DNA from: Paenibacillus contaminans
GTDB taxonomy: Bacteria; Bacillota; Bacilli; Paenibacillales; NBRC-103111
Reading direction: 5' to 3'
DNA: 52,535 nucleotides
Assembly: GCF_003285015.1 (NCBI RefSeq)
Contig: NZ_QMFB01000048.1
Coordinates: 1-52,535, forward strand
Each line of letters opens with the position of its first letter. The first letter of the stretch is position 1. The notes beneath the pieces are model-generated. The model did no database searches. It saw only the letters and a list, made by a program, of their open reading frames with translations, and was not told the DNA's origin. The translations under genes and the position numbers were made by a program. Shown piece after piece: positions 16,898-26,151 of this stretch.

Positions 16898-18838
16898 TTA
16901 TTCTTCCTTGTCATCCTTCTTCTCGCGTTCAAAGTCGAGCTTGTTGGCGTCGCTTTGATAATCTTGACCAAGGATGTTGATTTTTACGTCTTCGCCGCTG
17001 TCGCCGCCAACAATGCCGCCTTGTTCGATCAACTCGACGATTTGATCTTTGTCCAGCGTTTCGCGTTCGATCAGCGTTCTGGCAATCAGGTGAACCTGCT
17101 CGCTGTGAGTCTCCAAAATTTTTCTGGCCCGCTCATAGCAAGAACGGATCAAGCTTTGCATTTCTTGGTCGATTTCGTAAGCGATCGCGTCGCTATAATT
17201 CTGCTCGTGGCCGAAATCGCGACCCAAGAATACTTGGCCGCCTTGCGCCGTACCGAACTGGAGCGGTCCGAGCTTATCGCTCATTCCGTAATCGACGATC
17301 ATGCTTCTGACGATTGCCGTAGCTTTGCGGAAGTCGTCGTAAGCGCCCGTTCCGATTTCGCCGATAAACATCTCTTCCGCTACCCGCCCGCCAAGCAAGC
17401 CGGTAACTTGATCGAGAAGCTCGTTCTTTGTCGTAACAAGCGGATCCTCCGCTTCCTTAGGCAGCGAGATCACGTAACCTCCCGCGCGTCCGCGCGGCAC
17501 GATCGTAACGCGGTGAATCATATGAGCGTCGCGCGCGTGATATCCAATAATCGCATGACCTGCTTCATGGTAAGCGATCGTCTTCTTATCGCGGTCGCGG
17601 ATAATGCGGCTTTTCTTCTGCGTACCTACAATGACGCGGTCGAAGGCTTCCTCGATCTCGCTCATCGAAATGTCCTTACGGTTGCGTCTTGCGGCGATAA
17701 GCGCCGCTTCGTTAAGCAGGTTTTCCAAGTCCGCTCCGGTAAAACCGGTCGTATAACGGGCAAGCGAATCCAGCTTGACGTCTTTGCCCAGCGGCTTGTT
17801 GCGCGCGTGAACTTTCAGTACGGCTTCACGGCCTTTGACATCCGGACGATCAACCGTGATTTGACGGTCGAAACGGCCTGGACGCAAGAGCGCGGGGTCA
17901 AGAATATCCGGGCGGTTCGTTGCAGCGACGATAATGATGCCTTCGTTCGCGCCGAAGCCGTCCATCTCGACGAGCAATTGGTTGAGCGTCTGCTCGCGCT
18001 CGTCATGTCCGCCGCCGAGACCGGCGCCGCGCTGACGGCCGACCGCATCGATCTCGTCGATAAAGATGATACAAGGAGCATTCTTCTTCGCGTTCTCGAA
18101 CAAGTCGCGAACCCGGGAAGCGCCGACGCCGACGAACATCTCAACGAAGTCGGAACCGGAAATGCTGAAGAACGGAACGCCCGCTTCGCCGGCAACTGCA
18201 CGCGCAAGCAGCGTTTTACCGGTACCCGGAGGCCCCACCAGCAATACGCCCTTCGGTATGCGTGCGCCGACCGCAGCGAATTTACGCGGATCCTTCAAGA
18301 ACTCGACGACTTCGACAAGCTCTTGCTTCTCTTCGTCTGCCCCTGCCACGTCCTCGAACGTAACGCGTTTCTTCTCTTCATTGTACAAGCGGGCCCGGCT
18401 CTTGCCGAAATTCATGACTTTGCCGCCGCCGCCCTGAGCTTGATTCAACAGGAAGAAGAACAAGACGAATATAATCACAAAAGGAATGATGGACGTCAGG
18501 AAGGATATCCAAATGCTGGTCCCTTCCATCTTCTCATGAACTTCCTCTTGTACTTTGCTGGTTTCAATCAACTCGATAACACGATCGTCCAACGGCGCGC
18601 GTGTTTTGAAGCTTTTGCCCGTTACGTACTTCCCTTTAATAAGGAATGTCCCGCCCTCGGGCTGCACTACGAGTTCCTGAATTTTGTTGTCCCCTGTTTC
18701 TACTTTAAGATACTCGCGGAACTGGCTGTAGGAAATCGTATCTTCCATTTCGTTCTGCGCGCTGATAAATCGTACAATCCCGATGACAACCAAAATGATT
18801 AGTAAATAAAATCCGGTATTTCGGAGGATTCGATTCAT
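16898..18838 (-). CDS. ftsH: ATP-dependent zinc metalloprotease FtsH
   Basis: Membrane AAA+ protease that degrades membrane and regulatory proteins. The protein is 646 residues. Two membrane segments (about 7-25 and 108-131) flank the extracytoplasmic domain. The AAA domain has Walker A GPPGTGKT (202-209), Walker B IIFIDEIDAVG and an arginine-finger region. The zinc site HEAGH is at 424-428. A charged C-terminal tail follows. The ATG at 18838 has AGGAGG 6 nt upstream; the TTG two codons earlier overlaps that site. The hpt-ftsH order is as in B. subtilis. Confidence 0.97.
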   Translation of the reverse strand: MNRILRNTGFYLLIILVVIGIVRFISAQNEMEDTISYSQFREYLKVETGDNKIQELVVQPEGGTFLIKGKYVTGKSFKTRAPLDDRVIELIETSKVQEEVHEKMEGTSIWISFLTSIIPFVIIFVLFFFLLNQAQGGGGKVMNFGKSRARLYNEEKKRVTFEDVAGADEEKQELVEVVEFLKDPRKFAAVGARIPKGVLLVGPPGTGKTLLARAVAGEAGVPFFSISGSDFVEMFVGVGASRVRDLFENAKKNAPCIIFIDEIDAVGRQRGAGLGGGHDEREQTLNQLLVEMDGFGANEGIIIVAATNRPDILDPALLRPGRFDRQITVDRPDVKGREAVLKVHARNKPLGKDVKLDSLARYTTGFTGADLENLLNEAALIAARRNRKDISMSEIEEAFDRVIVGTQKKSRIIRDRDKKTIAYHEAGHAIIGYHARDAHMIHRVTIVPRGRAGGYVISLPKEAEDPLVTTKNELLDQVTGLLGGRVAEEMFIGEIGTGAYDDFRKATAIVRSMIVDYGMSDKLGPLQFGTAQGGQVFLGRDFGHEQNYSDAIAYEIDQEMQSLIRSCYERARKILETHSEQVHLIARTLIERETLDKDQIVELIEQGGIVGGDSGEDVKINILGQDYQSDANKLDFEREKKDDKEE

Positions 18839-18870
18839 CCCCAACCTCCTCTCAAGGGCACACTTGTTTT

Positions 18871-18900
18871 ATTTTACCACAGTAAGTCTCGGCTTCACAA
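18871..18900 (-). promoter_or_regulatory. probable sigma-A promoter for ftsH
   Basis: On the minus strand there is TTGTGA (18895-18900), an 18-nt spacer and TAAAAT (18871-18876), about 30 bp before the ftsH start. It would allow ftsH expression separate from hpt. Confidence 0.6.
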
Positions 18901-18960
18901 TATTAAGGTGCGATGAAACAATAAGTGCGTTTATTGTGCACCGCGGCGCTTTCGGCCGCT

Positions 18961-19503
18961 TTATTTTCCTGCGTAAACGGCTTCCTTCAAGATGCCGATG
19001 TACGGGAGATTCCGGTATTTTTCCGCATAATCGAGGCCGTAACCGACGACGAAAGCGTCAGGCAGCGTATAGCCTTTGTAATCCGGCTCAAGATCGACCG
19101 TTCTGCGGATGGGCTTGTCAAAGATCGTTACGACCGAAACAGAAAGCGCATTGCGTCTCTCAAGCACATCGATCAAATAGCTGAGCGTAAGACCGCTGTC
19201 GATAATATCTTCGACGATAAGAACGTTCCGCCCTTCCACGGGGACGTCCAAATCTTTAATGATCTTCACGACGCCGGATGATTTCGTCGACTGGCCGTAG
19301 CTGGAAACCGCCATAAAGTCGACTTCGAGGGGGATCGTAATCGATTTGACCAAATCGGACATAAAAATAAACGCGCCTTTCAGCACGCAGATGACGAGCA
19401 GGTTTCGTCCCTCGAAATCTTGGCTGATTTGTTGCCCAAGCTCTTTAACCTTCTGCATAATCTGTTCTTCGCTGTAAAGCACCTCTTGAATGTCGTTGTG
19501 CAA
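18961..19503 (-). CDS. hpt: hypoxanthine phosphoribosyltransferase
   Basis: Purine salvage: makes IMP (and usually GMP) from the base and PRPP. The protein is 180 residues. The PRPP loop is NVLIVEDIIDSGLTL (about 92-106); VICVLKGAFIFMSDL and DFMAVSSYG are also typical. The start is TTG at 19503, supported by GGAGGG 7 nt upstream; the next Met is at residue 15 and would cut conserved sequence. It lies between tilS and ftsH as in B. subtilis. Confidence 0.94.
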   Translation of the reverse strand: MHNDIQEVLYSEEQIMQKVKELGQQISQDFEGRNLLVICVLKGAFIFMSDLVKSITIPLEVDFMAVSSYGQSTKSSGVVKIIKDLDVPVEGRNVLIVEDIIDSGLTLSYLIDVLERRNALSVSVVTIFDKPIRRTVDLEPDYKGYTLPDAFVVGYGLDYAEKYRNLPYIGILKEAVYAGK

Positions 19504-19715
19504 CGAGACACCCTCCTACGTTATTCTATGAATCAAAAGCCGCTTCGATACTACCCTGTATGATCGCGATTGAATCCGTTCAACAGGCAGCCGGCATAAT
19601 ATGGACAAAAACCAAACCATCCGGCCGTTCAAGCATCGTTCCAAACCATTCGGCGAGCACATTGCTTGCGACTATCTTCACATCGGAGCGCCTCGGCTGC
19701 ATGCCGGTGCATCGA

Positions 19716-21146
19716 TTACGAATGCTCGCCCCGGTCGAGCCGAATCCGGAATATACGGGTTGTCTTCGCCGTAGGCTTGGCGTACGCCGAGCGGCGTCCA
19801 GGCAGCCAAAGCACACGGTTTTGCGCGTCCAGAACGAGCGGAAGGCGATCCCGCAGCCGGGGAGGCACTTTATCGTCAATGAAGATATCTTTTACTTTTT
19901 TGGTTCCGTTTAAACCCGAAATCGCCATTCGATCTCCGGCATGCCGATTGCGCACCGTAAGCGGAAATTGAAGCTCGTCGAGGTCGAACCACATTTCGTC
20001 CCGGCCTATAACGGGCCGATCCTCATTCGAAGATGCCGCTGAGCCAGCATCCTGTCCGGATATCGCCGAAATCCGCCATCCCGTGCCAGGCAGCACCCAT
20101 TCGCCCCCTTCAGGGCGTACTATATAATGGAAGCTTTCCGCAGATGCCTCGCTCTGGGATACGAAACGGATAACGTCGTACTCACGGACAAAAAAAATAC
20201 GCTCGCCGATTTGATGCGTCAACGTTGTCGGTTCCACCTGTACAATCGCCGAACGAACCAATTCCATCGTGACATAATCGAACAAACCTTGATCTTTCGC
20301 AAGATAACTTAATATTAGTTTAATCAATCGCCTTTGTAAAGCGACATGAAGCCCGGCAAAAGACCCCCGGGAAAAGCGAAAACCGCCTGCCTCCGCCGCC
20401 GCCAAATCGTTGAATACCCGCTTCGCCTCGCCTTCCATGTAATCGTCTTCGGGACCGGCCAGGTCGGCCAGCCGGTTAAGCGCCTGAGGCAATTGAGGAT
20501 TATACCTCAGAAGCTGCGGCATCAGGTCGAGGCGCACCTGGTTTCGCATGTATTTACGTTGGGCATTGCTGCTGTCTTCGCAATAAGCGAGCCCGTAAAG
20601 CTCGCAATGCATTAATACCTCTGACTTGTATATACGAATGAGCGGGCGGATCAGTTCCACATTTTTCACGATTCGCCGTTGGCGAATTCCGGAAAGTCCC
20701 GAAAGCCCGCTCCCCCTCAGAATGCGCATGAGTACCGTTTCCGCCTGGTCGTCCGCATGATGAGCAAGCGCGATCTTCGTGGCTCCGTAGCGATGAGCCG
20801 TTTGGCGTAGAAACTCGTACCTTTTCTCCCTCGCCGCATTTTGCGGATTGTCGCCCGTCTCGCGAATGTATGCCGGAACGTCAATAACGCCCACTTCGCA
20901 AGGCAAGCCCATTTGCTCGGCCAACTCGCGAACCTGCTCCGCTTCGCCGTCCGATTCCGCTCCTCGAAACTGATGATTCACATGCGCCACGACCAGCTTC
21001 AAACGCCACTTGGACGATAGCAAAAAGAGGATATGAAGCAGCGCCACGGAATCGGGTCCACCCGAAACGGCCACCACTACGCTATCCTCCGGCTTCAACA
21101 ATTGATGCAGCGTCATTTCCTGTTCAATTTTGCGGAGTAGCTCCAC
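19716..21146 (-). CDS. tilS: tRNA(Ile)-lysidine synthase TilS
   Basis: Modifies C34 of tRNA-Ile(CAU) to lysidine, changing its identity from Met to Ile; essential in bacteria. The protein is 476 residues. The PP-loop SGGPDSVALLH is near residues 29-39, with RGAESDGEAEQVRE and ALAHHADDQAETVLMRILRGSG following. The C-terminal TilS domain includes RNRHAGDRM and KVKDIFIDDKVPP. The start is a GTG preceded by GAGAGG at 10 nt. A 212-bp gap to hpt has no evident gene. Confidence 0.94.
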   Translation of the reverse strand: MELLRKIEQEMTLHQLLKPEDSVVVAVSGGPDSVALLHILFLLSSKWRLKLVVAHVNHQFRGAESDGEAEQVRELAEQMGLPCEVGVIDVPAYIRETGDNPQNAAREKRYEFLRQTAHRYGATKIALAHHADDQAETVLMRILRGSGLSGLSGIRQRRIVKNVELIRPLIRIYKSEVLMHCELYGLAYCEDSSNAQRKYMRNQVRLDLMPQLLRYNPQLPQALNRLADLAGPEDDYMEGEAKRVFNDLAAAEAGGFRFSRGSFAGLHVALQRRLIKLILSYLAKDQGLFDYVTMELVRSAIVQVEPTTLTHQIGERIFFVREYDVIRFVSQSEASAESFHYIVRPEGGEWVLPGTGWRISAISGQDAGSAASSNEDRPVIGRDEMWFDLDELQFPLTVRNRHAGDRMAISGLNGTKKVKDIFIDDKVPPRLRDRLPLVLDAQNRVLWLPGRRSAYAKPTAKTTRIFRIRLDRGEHS

Positions 21147-21251
21147 TGTCGTTCATCCTCTCAATCCCGCCTATCCCTTGTGCCTTATCCTTATGATGAC
21201 GATTATCGGCGTCAACCAAGGGATCCTTTAAGTACCTATCCGTTCGCGCAG

Positions 21252-22178
21252 CTACCGCTGCCAATACAGATATATCGCGCCCAAAAAAAGCAGCAGCGAG
21301 CCGACGAAGCTCGCCTTGAGCCAGCCTCCCCGCGACTTGCCCTTACGGGCCGCGCGGCTCTTCCCGGCCTCCGGAGCATGCATCATACGTCTCCACTCCG
21401 CGTAAGCGTCCTTCGAAGACGGAAACTGCTGCATAAGCGCCTTCCGCAGAAAAGCCGACAGCCAACCGTGATTGGAATCCTTGTCCAGCTCCGCAATAAG
21501 CAGCTCCGGCGTCCGCCCCCCGGATGCGGCTTGCTGCTTCGGCAGGCTTTCCTTGATCCCGCCCGCCTGCATAAACAACACGGCAAACGAGAATAAATCG
21601 TAGGCTTCGTCCGCCGTCCGCGAACCGGCGCCCCAGTAGCCGCGGTCGTATATTTCCGTGAACTGCTTTACGGCGCGCCCTTTAGGCGTCACCCCGCCGA
21701 AATCGACAAGCTCCACATCGCCGTAGCCGGACACGAGTATATTTTCCATCTTGATATCGCCGAAAACCCAGCCGTGAGCATGCAGTTCCTTCAGCTTGCC
21801 GAGCAAGTTAAGCCCGACCAGCCCAAGCCATTCCTGCCCGCGCTGCTTCAGAAAGACGGACAGCTGCTGTCCTTTGACATATTTCATCACATAAAAAGAA
21901 ATGTCGATGCCTTGCCAATGGAAATCGTCGGCATCGACCAAATAACGCTGGAACGTGCCCGGCTTCGTCGAAAGATGGGTGAGCACGTTCACTTCCGATT
22001 GATGGTCGACAGCGTCGAAGCCCATTTTCATAGCGTAATGGGAACTGCCCCGACTGACCAAATATACTTTACCGTTAGCGCCTTCGCCTATAGGGCGTTC
22101 AATCCGGTACCTGGCCTTGTTCCATTTGCCGGTAACCGTCGTCCCCGCAGGGAAGGCAGGTTTATACGATGTAGTCAC
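21252..22178 (-). CDS. yabT: membrane-anchored Ser/Thr protein kinase (YabT-like)
   Basis: A 308-residue Hanks-type kinase. The glycine loop is IGEGANGKVYLV (about 30-41) and the ATP lysine is in YAMKM. The catalytic loop is GDIKMENIL, with FGD replacing the usual HRD, so it is a non-RD kinase. The metal site is VDFGG. A basic stretch precedes one C-terminal membrane helix (about 286-305). There are no PASTA repeats. In B. subtilis, YabT at this locus is a sporulation kinase activated by DNA. The GTG start overlaps the upstream vWA gene by 17 bp. The symbol rests on synteny and domain order. Confidence 0.85.
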   Translation of the reverse strand: MTTSYKPAFPAGTTVTGKWNKARYRIERPIGEGANGKVYLVSRGSSHYAMKMGFDAVDHQSEVNVLTHLSTKPGTFQRYLVDADDFHWQGIDISFYVMKYVKGQQLSVFLKQRGQEWLGLVGLNLLGKLKELHAHGWVFGDIKMENILVSGYGDVELVDFGGVTPKGRAVKQFTEIYDRGYWGAGSRTADEAYDLFSFAVLFMQAGGIKESLPKQQAASGGRTPELLIAELDKDSNHGWLSAFLRKALMQQFPSSKDAYAEWRRMMHAPEAGKSRAARKGKSRGGWLKASFVGSLLLFLGAIYLYWQR

Positions 22179-22911
22179 TCAGCATCCCGTCCTTGCTCTC
22201 GTACCGGTCCTGACGATGCAGCGGGGCATCTTCGCCCTCCCCGAACCGATTGTCCATCATAAACCGGACGACATGGAGAATAGCCGGACCTGTCGGGGTT
22301 GTACCCTTCATGTTTAATTTATAAAATAAGTTTTTCGTTTTGGCAAGGTCTCGAGTCCATTCAAGATCTTGTTCGGCATCTTCATTGTTTTTCCCGGGGA
22401 AATGAAACACCGCAAGCTCGCTTATACCTTGGCGCGCCTGCAGGCTCAGCATCAGATCCTGGATCGCTTCCCTTACTGCGGGAATTTTCGGCTTCATGCT
22501 GGCGCTCGCATCGATCAGAAGAACGATTCGGAGCTCCGAATTTTCGGTCATATCTTCCATTACCTGCACGACCTGAGCCCTCTTCCCCGGAGGGAGCGCT
22601 TCGATACGGCTGTCTCCGAGCAGATGGCGAAGCTCCTTTCCTACCGCCTGCTGAATCGTATGCGTTACCGTACGGCGCGTCATCATTTGAACGGTTTGCG
22701 ATAACGTATTCGTATCCGCAAGCCGGCTAAGTCCGCCTCCGGCTTTGGCGATTTCACCGATCTCGGCCGCGCCGAGCTCTCCGATGTCGCCCGCATCGAT
22801 GATGCCGACCACATTGACGACGATTCCTTCGGCAAGCGCTTGCGCCGCCGCCACCACAGGACTGACGCCCACATTGGAGCAGCCGTCCGTTATCAGTATG
22901 ATTTGTTTCAT
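22162..22911 (-). CDS. yabS: vWA-domain protein (YabS-like)
   Basis: A 249-residue protein. The N-terminal part (IILITDGCSNVGVSPVVAAAQALAEG) resembles half of a vWA fold. A second region carries the MIDAS motif DASASMKPK (about 132-140), with a threonine later in GTTPTGPA. No signal peptide or membrane segment is seen, so it is cytoplasmic. Function is unknown. It lies directly upstream of the kinase gene and overlaps it, and a substrate or partner role is plausible. B. subtilis has the same pair, yabS-yabT, downstream of spoIIE. Confidence 0.82.
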   Translation of the reverse strand: MKQIILITDGCSNVGVSPVVAAAQALAEGIVVNVVGIIDAGDIGELGAAEIGEIAKAGGGLSRLADTNTLSQTVQMMTRRTVTHTIQQAVGKELRHLLGDSRIEALPPGKRAQVVQVMEDMTENSELRIVLLIDASASMKPKIPAVREAIQDLMLSLQARQGISELAVFHFPGKNNEDAEQDLEWTRDLAKTKNLFYKLNMKGTTPTGPAILHVVRFMMDNRFGEGEDAPLHRQDRYESKDGMLSDYIV

Positions 22912-22940
22912 ACCTTTTCCCTCCCAGCATATCTCTTGAA

Positions 22941-22976
22941 CACTCTATGTCTCTAGTTTTGCCATTTCATAGAGTG
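22941..22976. repeat. 9-bp inverted repeat before the vWA gene
   Basis: CACTCTATG (22941-22949) and CATAGAGTG (22968-22976) are perfect inverted arms 18 nt apart. They lie about 30 bp upstream of the vWA start. This could be an operator or an RNA hairpin in the leader. The rest of the 301-bp gap (22912-23212) holds the spoIIE terminator and nothing else I recognise. Confidence 0.5.
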
Positions 22977-23171
22977 AATAAACCGGAACGGGGGGCAGAA
23001 TTCCGAAAACCGTCTTTTAATCTGCTGAAGCCATCTACTGGGAAGTCTGGCAGGAGCCGTATCAGCTCCCTGCCGCCGGCTGTCGCATCGGTCTTCTTAG
23101 GTTCAATCATACCCTGCGCGAAACCGTGAAAACAAGCCGTCGCTTTGCCGTCCTAACATTTAGGCGCAAGC

Positions 23172-23204
23172 AAAAAGGACCCGGCTCCTTTGCTTCCCGG
23201 GTCC
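23172..23204 (-). terminator. intrinsic terminator after spoIIE
   Basis: An 8-bp stem GGACCCGG/CCGGGTCC (23177-23184, 23197-23204) is followed on the minus strand by TTTTTGCTTG. It lies 9 bp past the spoIIE stop. Confidence 0.9.
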
Positions 23205-23212
23205 CTCTATAT

Positions 23213-25705
23213 TTAGCTTACCGTCTTCGGCCGCTCGAATCGCGACAGCCCCGGCCAGCGGAACGTCGCCCACTCCGGCTGGTACCGCTCGATGCGGGCG
23301 ACGATCACCGTCATGTCGTCCCCGATATCCCCTTTCAGCTGCCGAAAAACCCGCTCAAGCAAACAATCGGCGAAATCCTGCGGCGTCTCCGCTCCGATTT
23401 CCTGAATGACCCTGCGCACCCATATCTCCTTGTTGACGGCGTATCCGGGGGCATCGAAAATTCCGTCCGTCATCATAATCAAAATATCGCCCGGAAGCAG
23501 CTGCACCGAAACGAGATCGACATCGATGTCATGGAGAATGCCGACCGGCAAATTGTTGGCCGTAATCTGAATAACCTCCGAACCCCGCTTTATAAAACTC
23601 GGCGTCGAGCCGATTTTCATGAACGTCGTGTGCGCGTTATACAAATCGATCAGCGCCATGTCGACAGTGGCGAACATTTCGTCGGGCGACCGCAGCATCA
23701 GCACCGAGTTGACCGACTTGATGGCTAACCGCTCATCCATGCCCGATTGCAGAAGCTGCTGCAGGATCGTCAGCGCCGTGCTGCTTTCCGCACGCGCCCG
23801 CTCCCCGTTCCCCATGCCGTCGCTGAGCGCTACGGCAAACTTGCCGTTGCCGAGCTCCATCGTGCTGAAGCTGTCGCCGGACAATAAGGCGCCGCCCTTG
23901 GCGGCACCGGCCACCCCCGTCTCAATCTCGTATTCCTTCGCCGATCCGAATGCGACGGTGGAGAAGCCCTCCCTCTCCTCGTACTGCTCTCTTTTAACCG
24001 CGATATTTTCACCCAAAATGTCGGACAGCAGCGGAGCGATGATTTTGCGGCATTCGTCGAAGCCGCGCGAAAACTGATGAACGATTTCAATTTCCACATT
24101 CCCCTCCTCCAGCGATACGATGTCGATGCTGTGAATCGATAGACCAAGCTCTTCCAGCGCATTGCGCACCTGCTCCTCCTGGAGATGAAGCGCCTGACCC
24201 TCGCGTTTGATCTCCTTCGCCAAGTCCTCCATGATCTGCGAAACGCCGGTCAGTTGGTCAGCGACAAGCTGGCGGCTCTCGGCAATTTGCTTCTTCCAGC
24301 GAAGATCGTTCTTGTGCAGCTCGAACTGCCGCTTCATCACATCGAGCACCTGGTCCGTACGCACGCATGCGCGGCCCCATTCGAACGGAAAATCTTTGCG
24401 GGAAAACCGTTCGTTTCCTTCGATGCCCGTCATCATGCCCGTCATCATTTTGTACGTTCGGTAAAATTGATCGTCCCAGCATTGGCCCCGCCTGGAGCAC
24501 GTCGAGCATACCTTCTGCTCGACATTGGTCATGAAATGGCCGATCTCCTCCTCGCGCTTTTTTTCCGGCTGGCTTTCGCCAGTCAGCTGCTTGAAGCTTT
24601 TCGAAAGCTGGCGGAACACCTCCGAGAACTGTTCGACCCGTCCGGCCGTAATATCACGCACCCTTCTCGCATATTCGTAATGCGTTTTCATGTTTTCCTG
24701 CGTGCCGGGAACGAACTTGGCCAGCGTTTTGACCATGCTTCGCGGCGTCAGCAGGAACAACAGCGCAGCGGCTAGAGATTCGTAAGTCGAGGTGACGACA
24801 GCCGCTTGGTCGCCAACATATATCGATAATATCGATGAGCCGAGCACCATGCCGAGCGCGACCGAAAGCCTTTTGCCCTCGCGAAGCAGCCCCGCCAGCA
24901 TACCGGCGAATGCCAGCAGGCTCATCTGGTAAATGGCGTTTACATCGGCAAGACTTAGAATCAGCCCTGTAATGACGCCGACCGAGGCGCCTAGAGGAGC
25001 GCCGCCCACCAGCGCGAACAGCAAGATTAAATACCGCGAAAGCACGTGCTCCACCGTAACCGGCCCGACCAGCCAGCCGACCGTGCCCGTCATAACCGAA
25101 GCGAGCAGAATGATGAGGCATATAATCTCCTCGTGCTTCAAACTGTACTTGCGGGCAACCGTAAACACAGGGAGCGCCTGCAGGAAGATCAGCGTCAATA
25201 TAAAGCTCAGCACCGCTTGAACGGCTATCATCATAAGCGCATACCACGTAATTTCTCCGGAAACCGCTATCACAAGAAGTTCGACAAACGCCGTCGAGAC
25301 AAATACGAGAATCGGCACGTACGAGGTTTCGGCTCGTTCGAATTTTTCCAGCGCCTTCTGAATCAGCAGAAACACGATCATCTGGGTAGCCGTCAAGACG
25401 ACATGCGGATCGATGGAGAAGTAAGTGCCCGCCAGCAGGGCGGCGCCGATCCATGCAAGCAAATCCTTGCGCACATAATACATGACTGCAAAATACGCGA
25501 TGCCGAACGGGGCCAGCTCGTCCAATATTGTGGCGCGGCCTAGAAGGAATGCCATCACAACCATAAGAACCGTCCACTTCTTCACCATCCACACCTGTAC
25601 AAAGCGGTTTTCAAGCAGCGACCTCAGCCAGCCGGCCGGTCCCTGGAACACGGAAAGCCACCTATGCTGCCGATTGATCCTTACTGCTTCATTCGTCTTT
25701 TGCAT
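23213..25705 (-). CDS. spoIIE: stage II sporulation protein E, PP2C phosphatase
   Basis: Dephosphorylates SpoIIAA to activate sigma-F in the forespore, and takes part in polar septation with FtsZ. The protein is 830 residues. About ten hydrophobic segments span roughly residues 45-330. A central region follows with cysteines CSTCSRRGQCW. The C-terminal PP2C domain (about 590-800) has GDSFSTMELGNGKFAVALSDGMGNG and DILIMMTDGIFD. It is preceded by a promoter with the 21-bp spacing known for spoIIE. It lies directly upstream of the yabS-yabT pair. Confidence 0.96.
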   Translation of the reverse strand: MQKTNEAVRINRQHRWLSVFQGPAGWLRSLLENRFVQVWMVKKWTVLMVVMAFLLGRATILDELAPFGIAYFAVMYYVRKDLLAWIGAALLAGTYFSIDPHVVLTATQMIVFLLIQKALEKFERAETSYVPILVFVSTAFVELLVIAVSGEITWYALMMIAVQAVLSFILTLIFLQALPVFTVARKYSLKHEEIICLIILLASVMTGTVGWLVGPVTVEHVLSRYLILLFALVGGAPLGASVGVITGLILSLADVNAIYQMSLLAFAGMLAGLLREGKRLSVALGMVLGSSILSIYVGDQAAVVTSTYESLAAALLFLLTPRSMVKTLAKFVPGTQENMKTHYEYARRVRDITAGRVEQFSEVFRQLSKSFKQLTGESQPEKKREEEIGHFMTNVEQKVCSTCSRRGQCWDDQFYRTYKMMTGMMTGIEGNERFSRKDFPFEWGRACVRTDQVLDVMKRQFELHKNDLRWKKQIAESRQLVADQLTGVSQIMEDLAKEIKREGQALHLQEEQVRNALEELGLSIHSIDIVSLEEGNVEIEIVHQFSRGFDECRKIIAPLLSDILGENIAVKREQYEEREGFSTVAFGSAKEYEIETGVAGAAKGGALLSGDSFSTMELGNGKFAVALSDGMGNGERARAESSTALTILQQLLQSGMDERLAIKSVNSVLMLRSPDEMFATVDMALIDLYNAHTTFMKIGSTPSFIKRGSEVIQITANNLPVGILHDIDVDLVSVQLLPGDILIMMTDGIFDAPGYAVNKEIWVRRVIQEIGAETPQDFADCLLERVFRQLKGDIGDDMTVIVARIERYQPEWATFRWPGLSRFERPKTVS

Positions 25706-25742
25706 ACCTCAGGACACCACCTTACCGTTTTCGTGTCCCCCT

Positions 25743-25775
25743 ATTATATGGACAATCTATCATGAAGTTTGTCAC
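25743..25775 (-). promoter_or_regulatory. spoIIE promoter with 21-bp spacer and possible 0A box
   Basis: On the minus strand there is TATAAT (25743-25748) and GTGACA (25770-25775) with 21 nt between. Known Spo0A-activated sigma-A promoters, including spoIIE of B. subtilis, have 21-22 bp spacing. On the plus strand TTTGTCACA (25768-25776) agrees with the 0A box TTTGTCGAA at 7 of 9 positions and overlaps the -35. Confidence 0.65.
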
Positions 25776-25938
25776 AATCAGGTAGTAGATTCAAAAAACT
25801 TTCCGACAAAAAACCGTTTTATCCGTGAAGCCCCGGCGTATGGAATCGAAGTCCCGGGTATGACGGAAAAGGTTGTCGGCTGCGCGAAAAACCTATCGAA
25901 GATCGGCGCCAATCCCCGGTTCTTGTGTGAGAAAACGC

Positions 25939-26028
25939 AAGGATAAACGCCTGCCGGCGTCTTTGACGCTGGCGTTTACCGTAGGTTTAGAGCCTCTTCC
26001 ACGTTCGATATACTTTCCGATAAACGCA
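25939..26028 (+). repeat. intergenic hairpin repeat, copy R3 (best copy)
   Basis: This copy has the cleanest form: GATAAACGCC and GGCGTTTACC arms, with an inner GCGTC-TTT-GACGC stem, so nearly 40 nt can fold as one hairpin. The tail ATACTTTCCGATAAACGC continues into the tRNA terminator and recurs at 28579. It lies between spoIIE and the tRNA gene. The 369-bp spoIIE-tRNA gap otherwise holds the spoIIE promoter and this tRNA terminator. Confidence 0.82.
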
Positions 26029-26056
26029 AAAAGGACCCTCGCTTTCGCGAGAGTCC
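26028..26056 (-). terminator. intrinsic terminator after the tRNA gene
   Basis: A stem GGACTCTCGC / GCGAGGGTCC on the minus strand has a GAAA loop and one internal mismatch, followed by TTTTTGCG. It lies about 20 bp past the tRNA 3' end. Confidence 0.85.
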
Positions 26057-26074
26057 GTTAATGTATTGTATAGT

Positions 26075-26151
26075 TGGTAGCGGCGGAGGGGATCGAACCC
26101 CCGACCTTACGGGTATGAACCGTACGCTCTAGCCAGCTGAGCTACACCGCC
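26075..26151 (-). tRNA. tRNA-Met (anticodon CAT), elongator type
   Basis: A 77-nt cloverleaf with encoded CCA. The acceptor stem begins GGCGGTG and pairs with the 3' end. The anticodon stem TACGG/CCGTA encloses the loop TTCATAC. The T arm is GGGGGTTCGATCCCC. The paired first base and lack of the initiator-type anticodon-stem GGG/CCC argue for elongator tRNA-Met rather than fMet. It does not look like the lysidine tRNA-Ile. It stands alone, with its own terminator. Confidence 0.95.

Noticed and set aside
16955..18802. 615-codon plus-strand open frame
   Set aside because: Fully antisense to ftsH and without recognisable motifs.
26075..26151. tRNA-Met as an integration site
   Set aside because: No integrase gene and no duplicated tRNA end were seen nearby, and flanking genes keep the conserved order.
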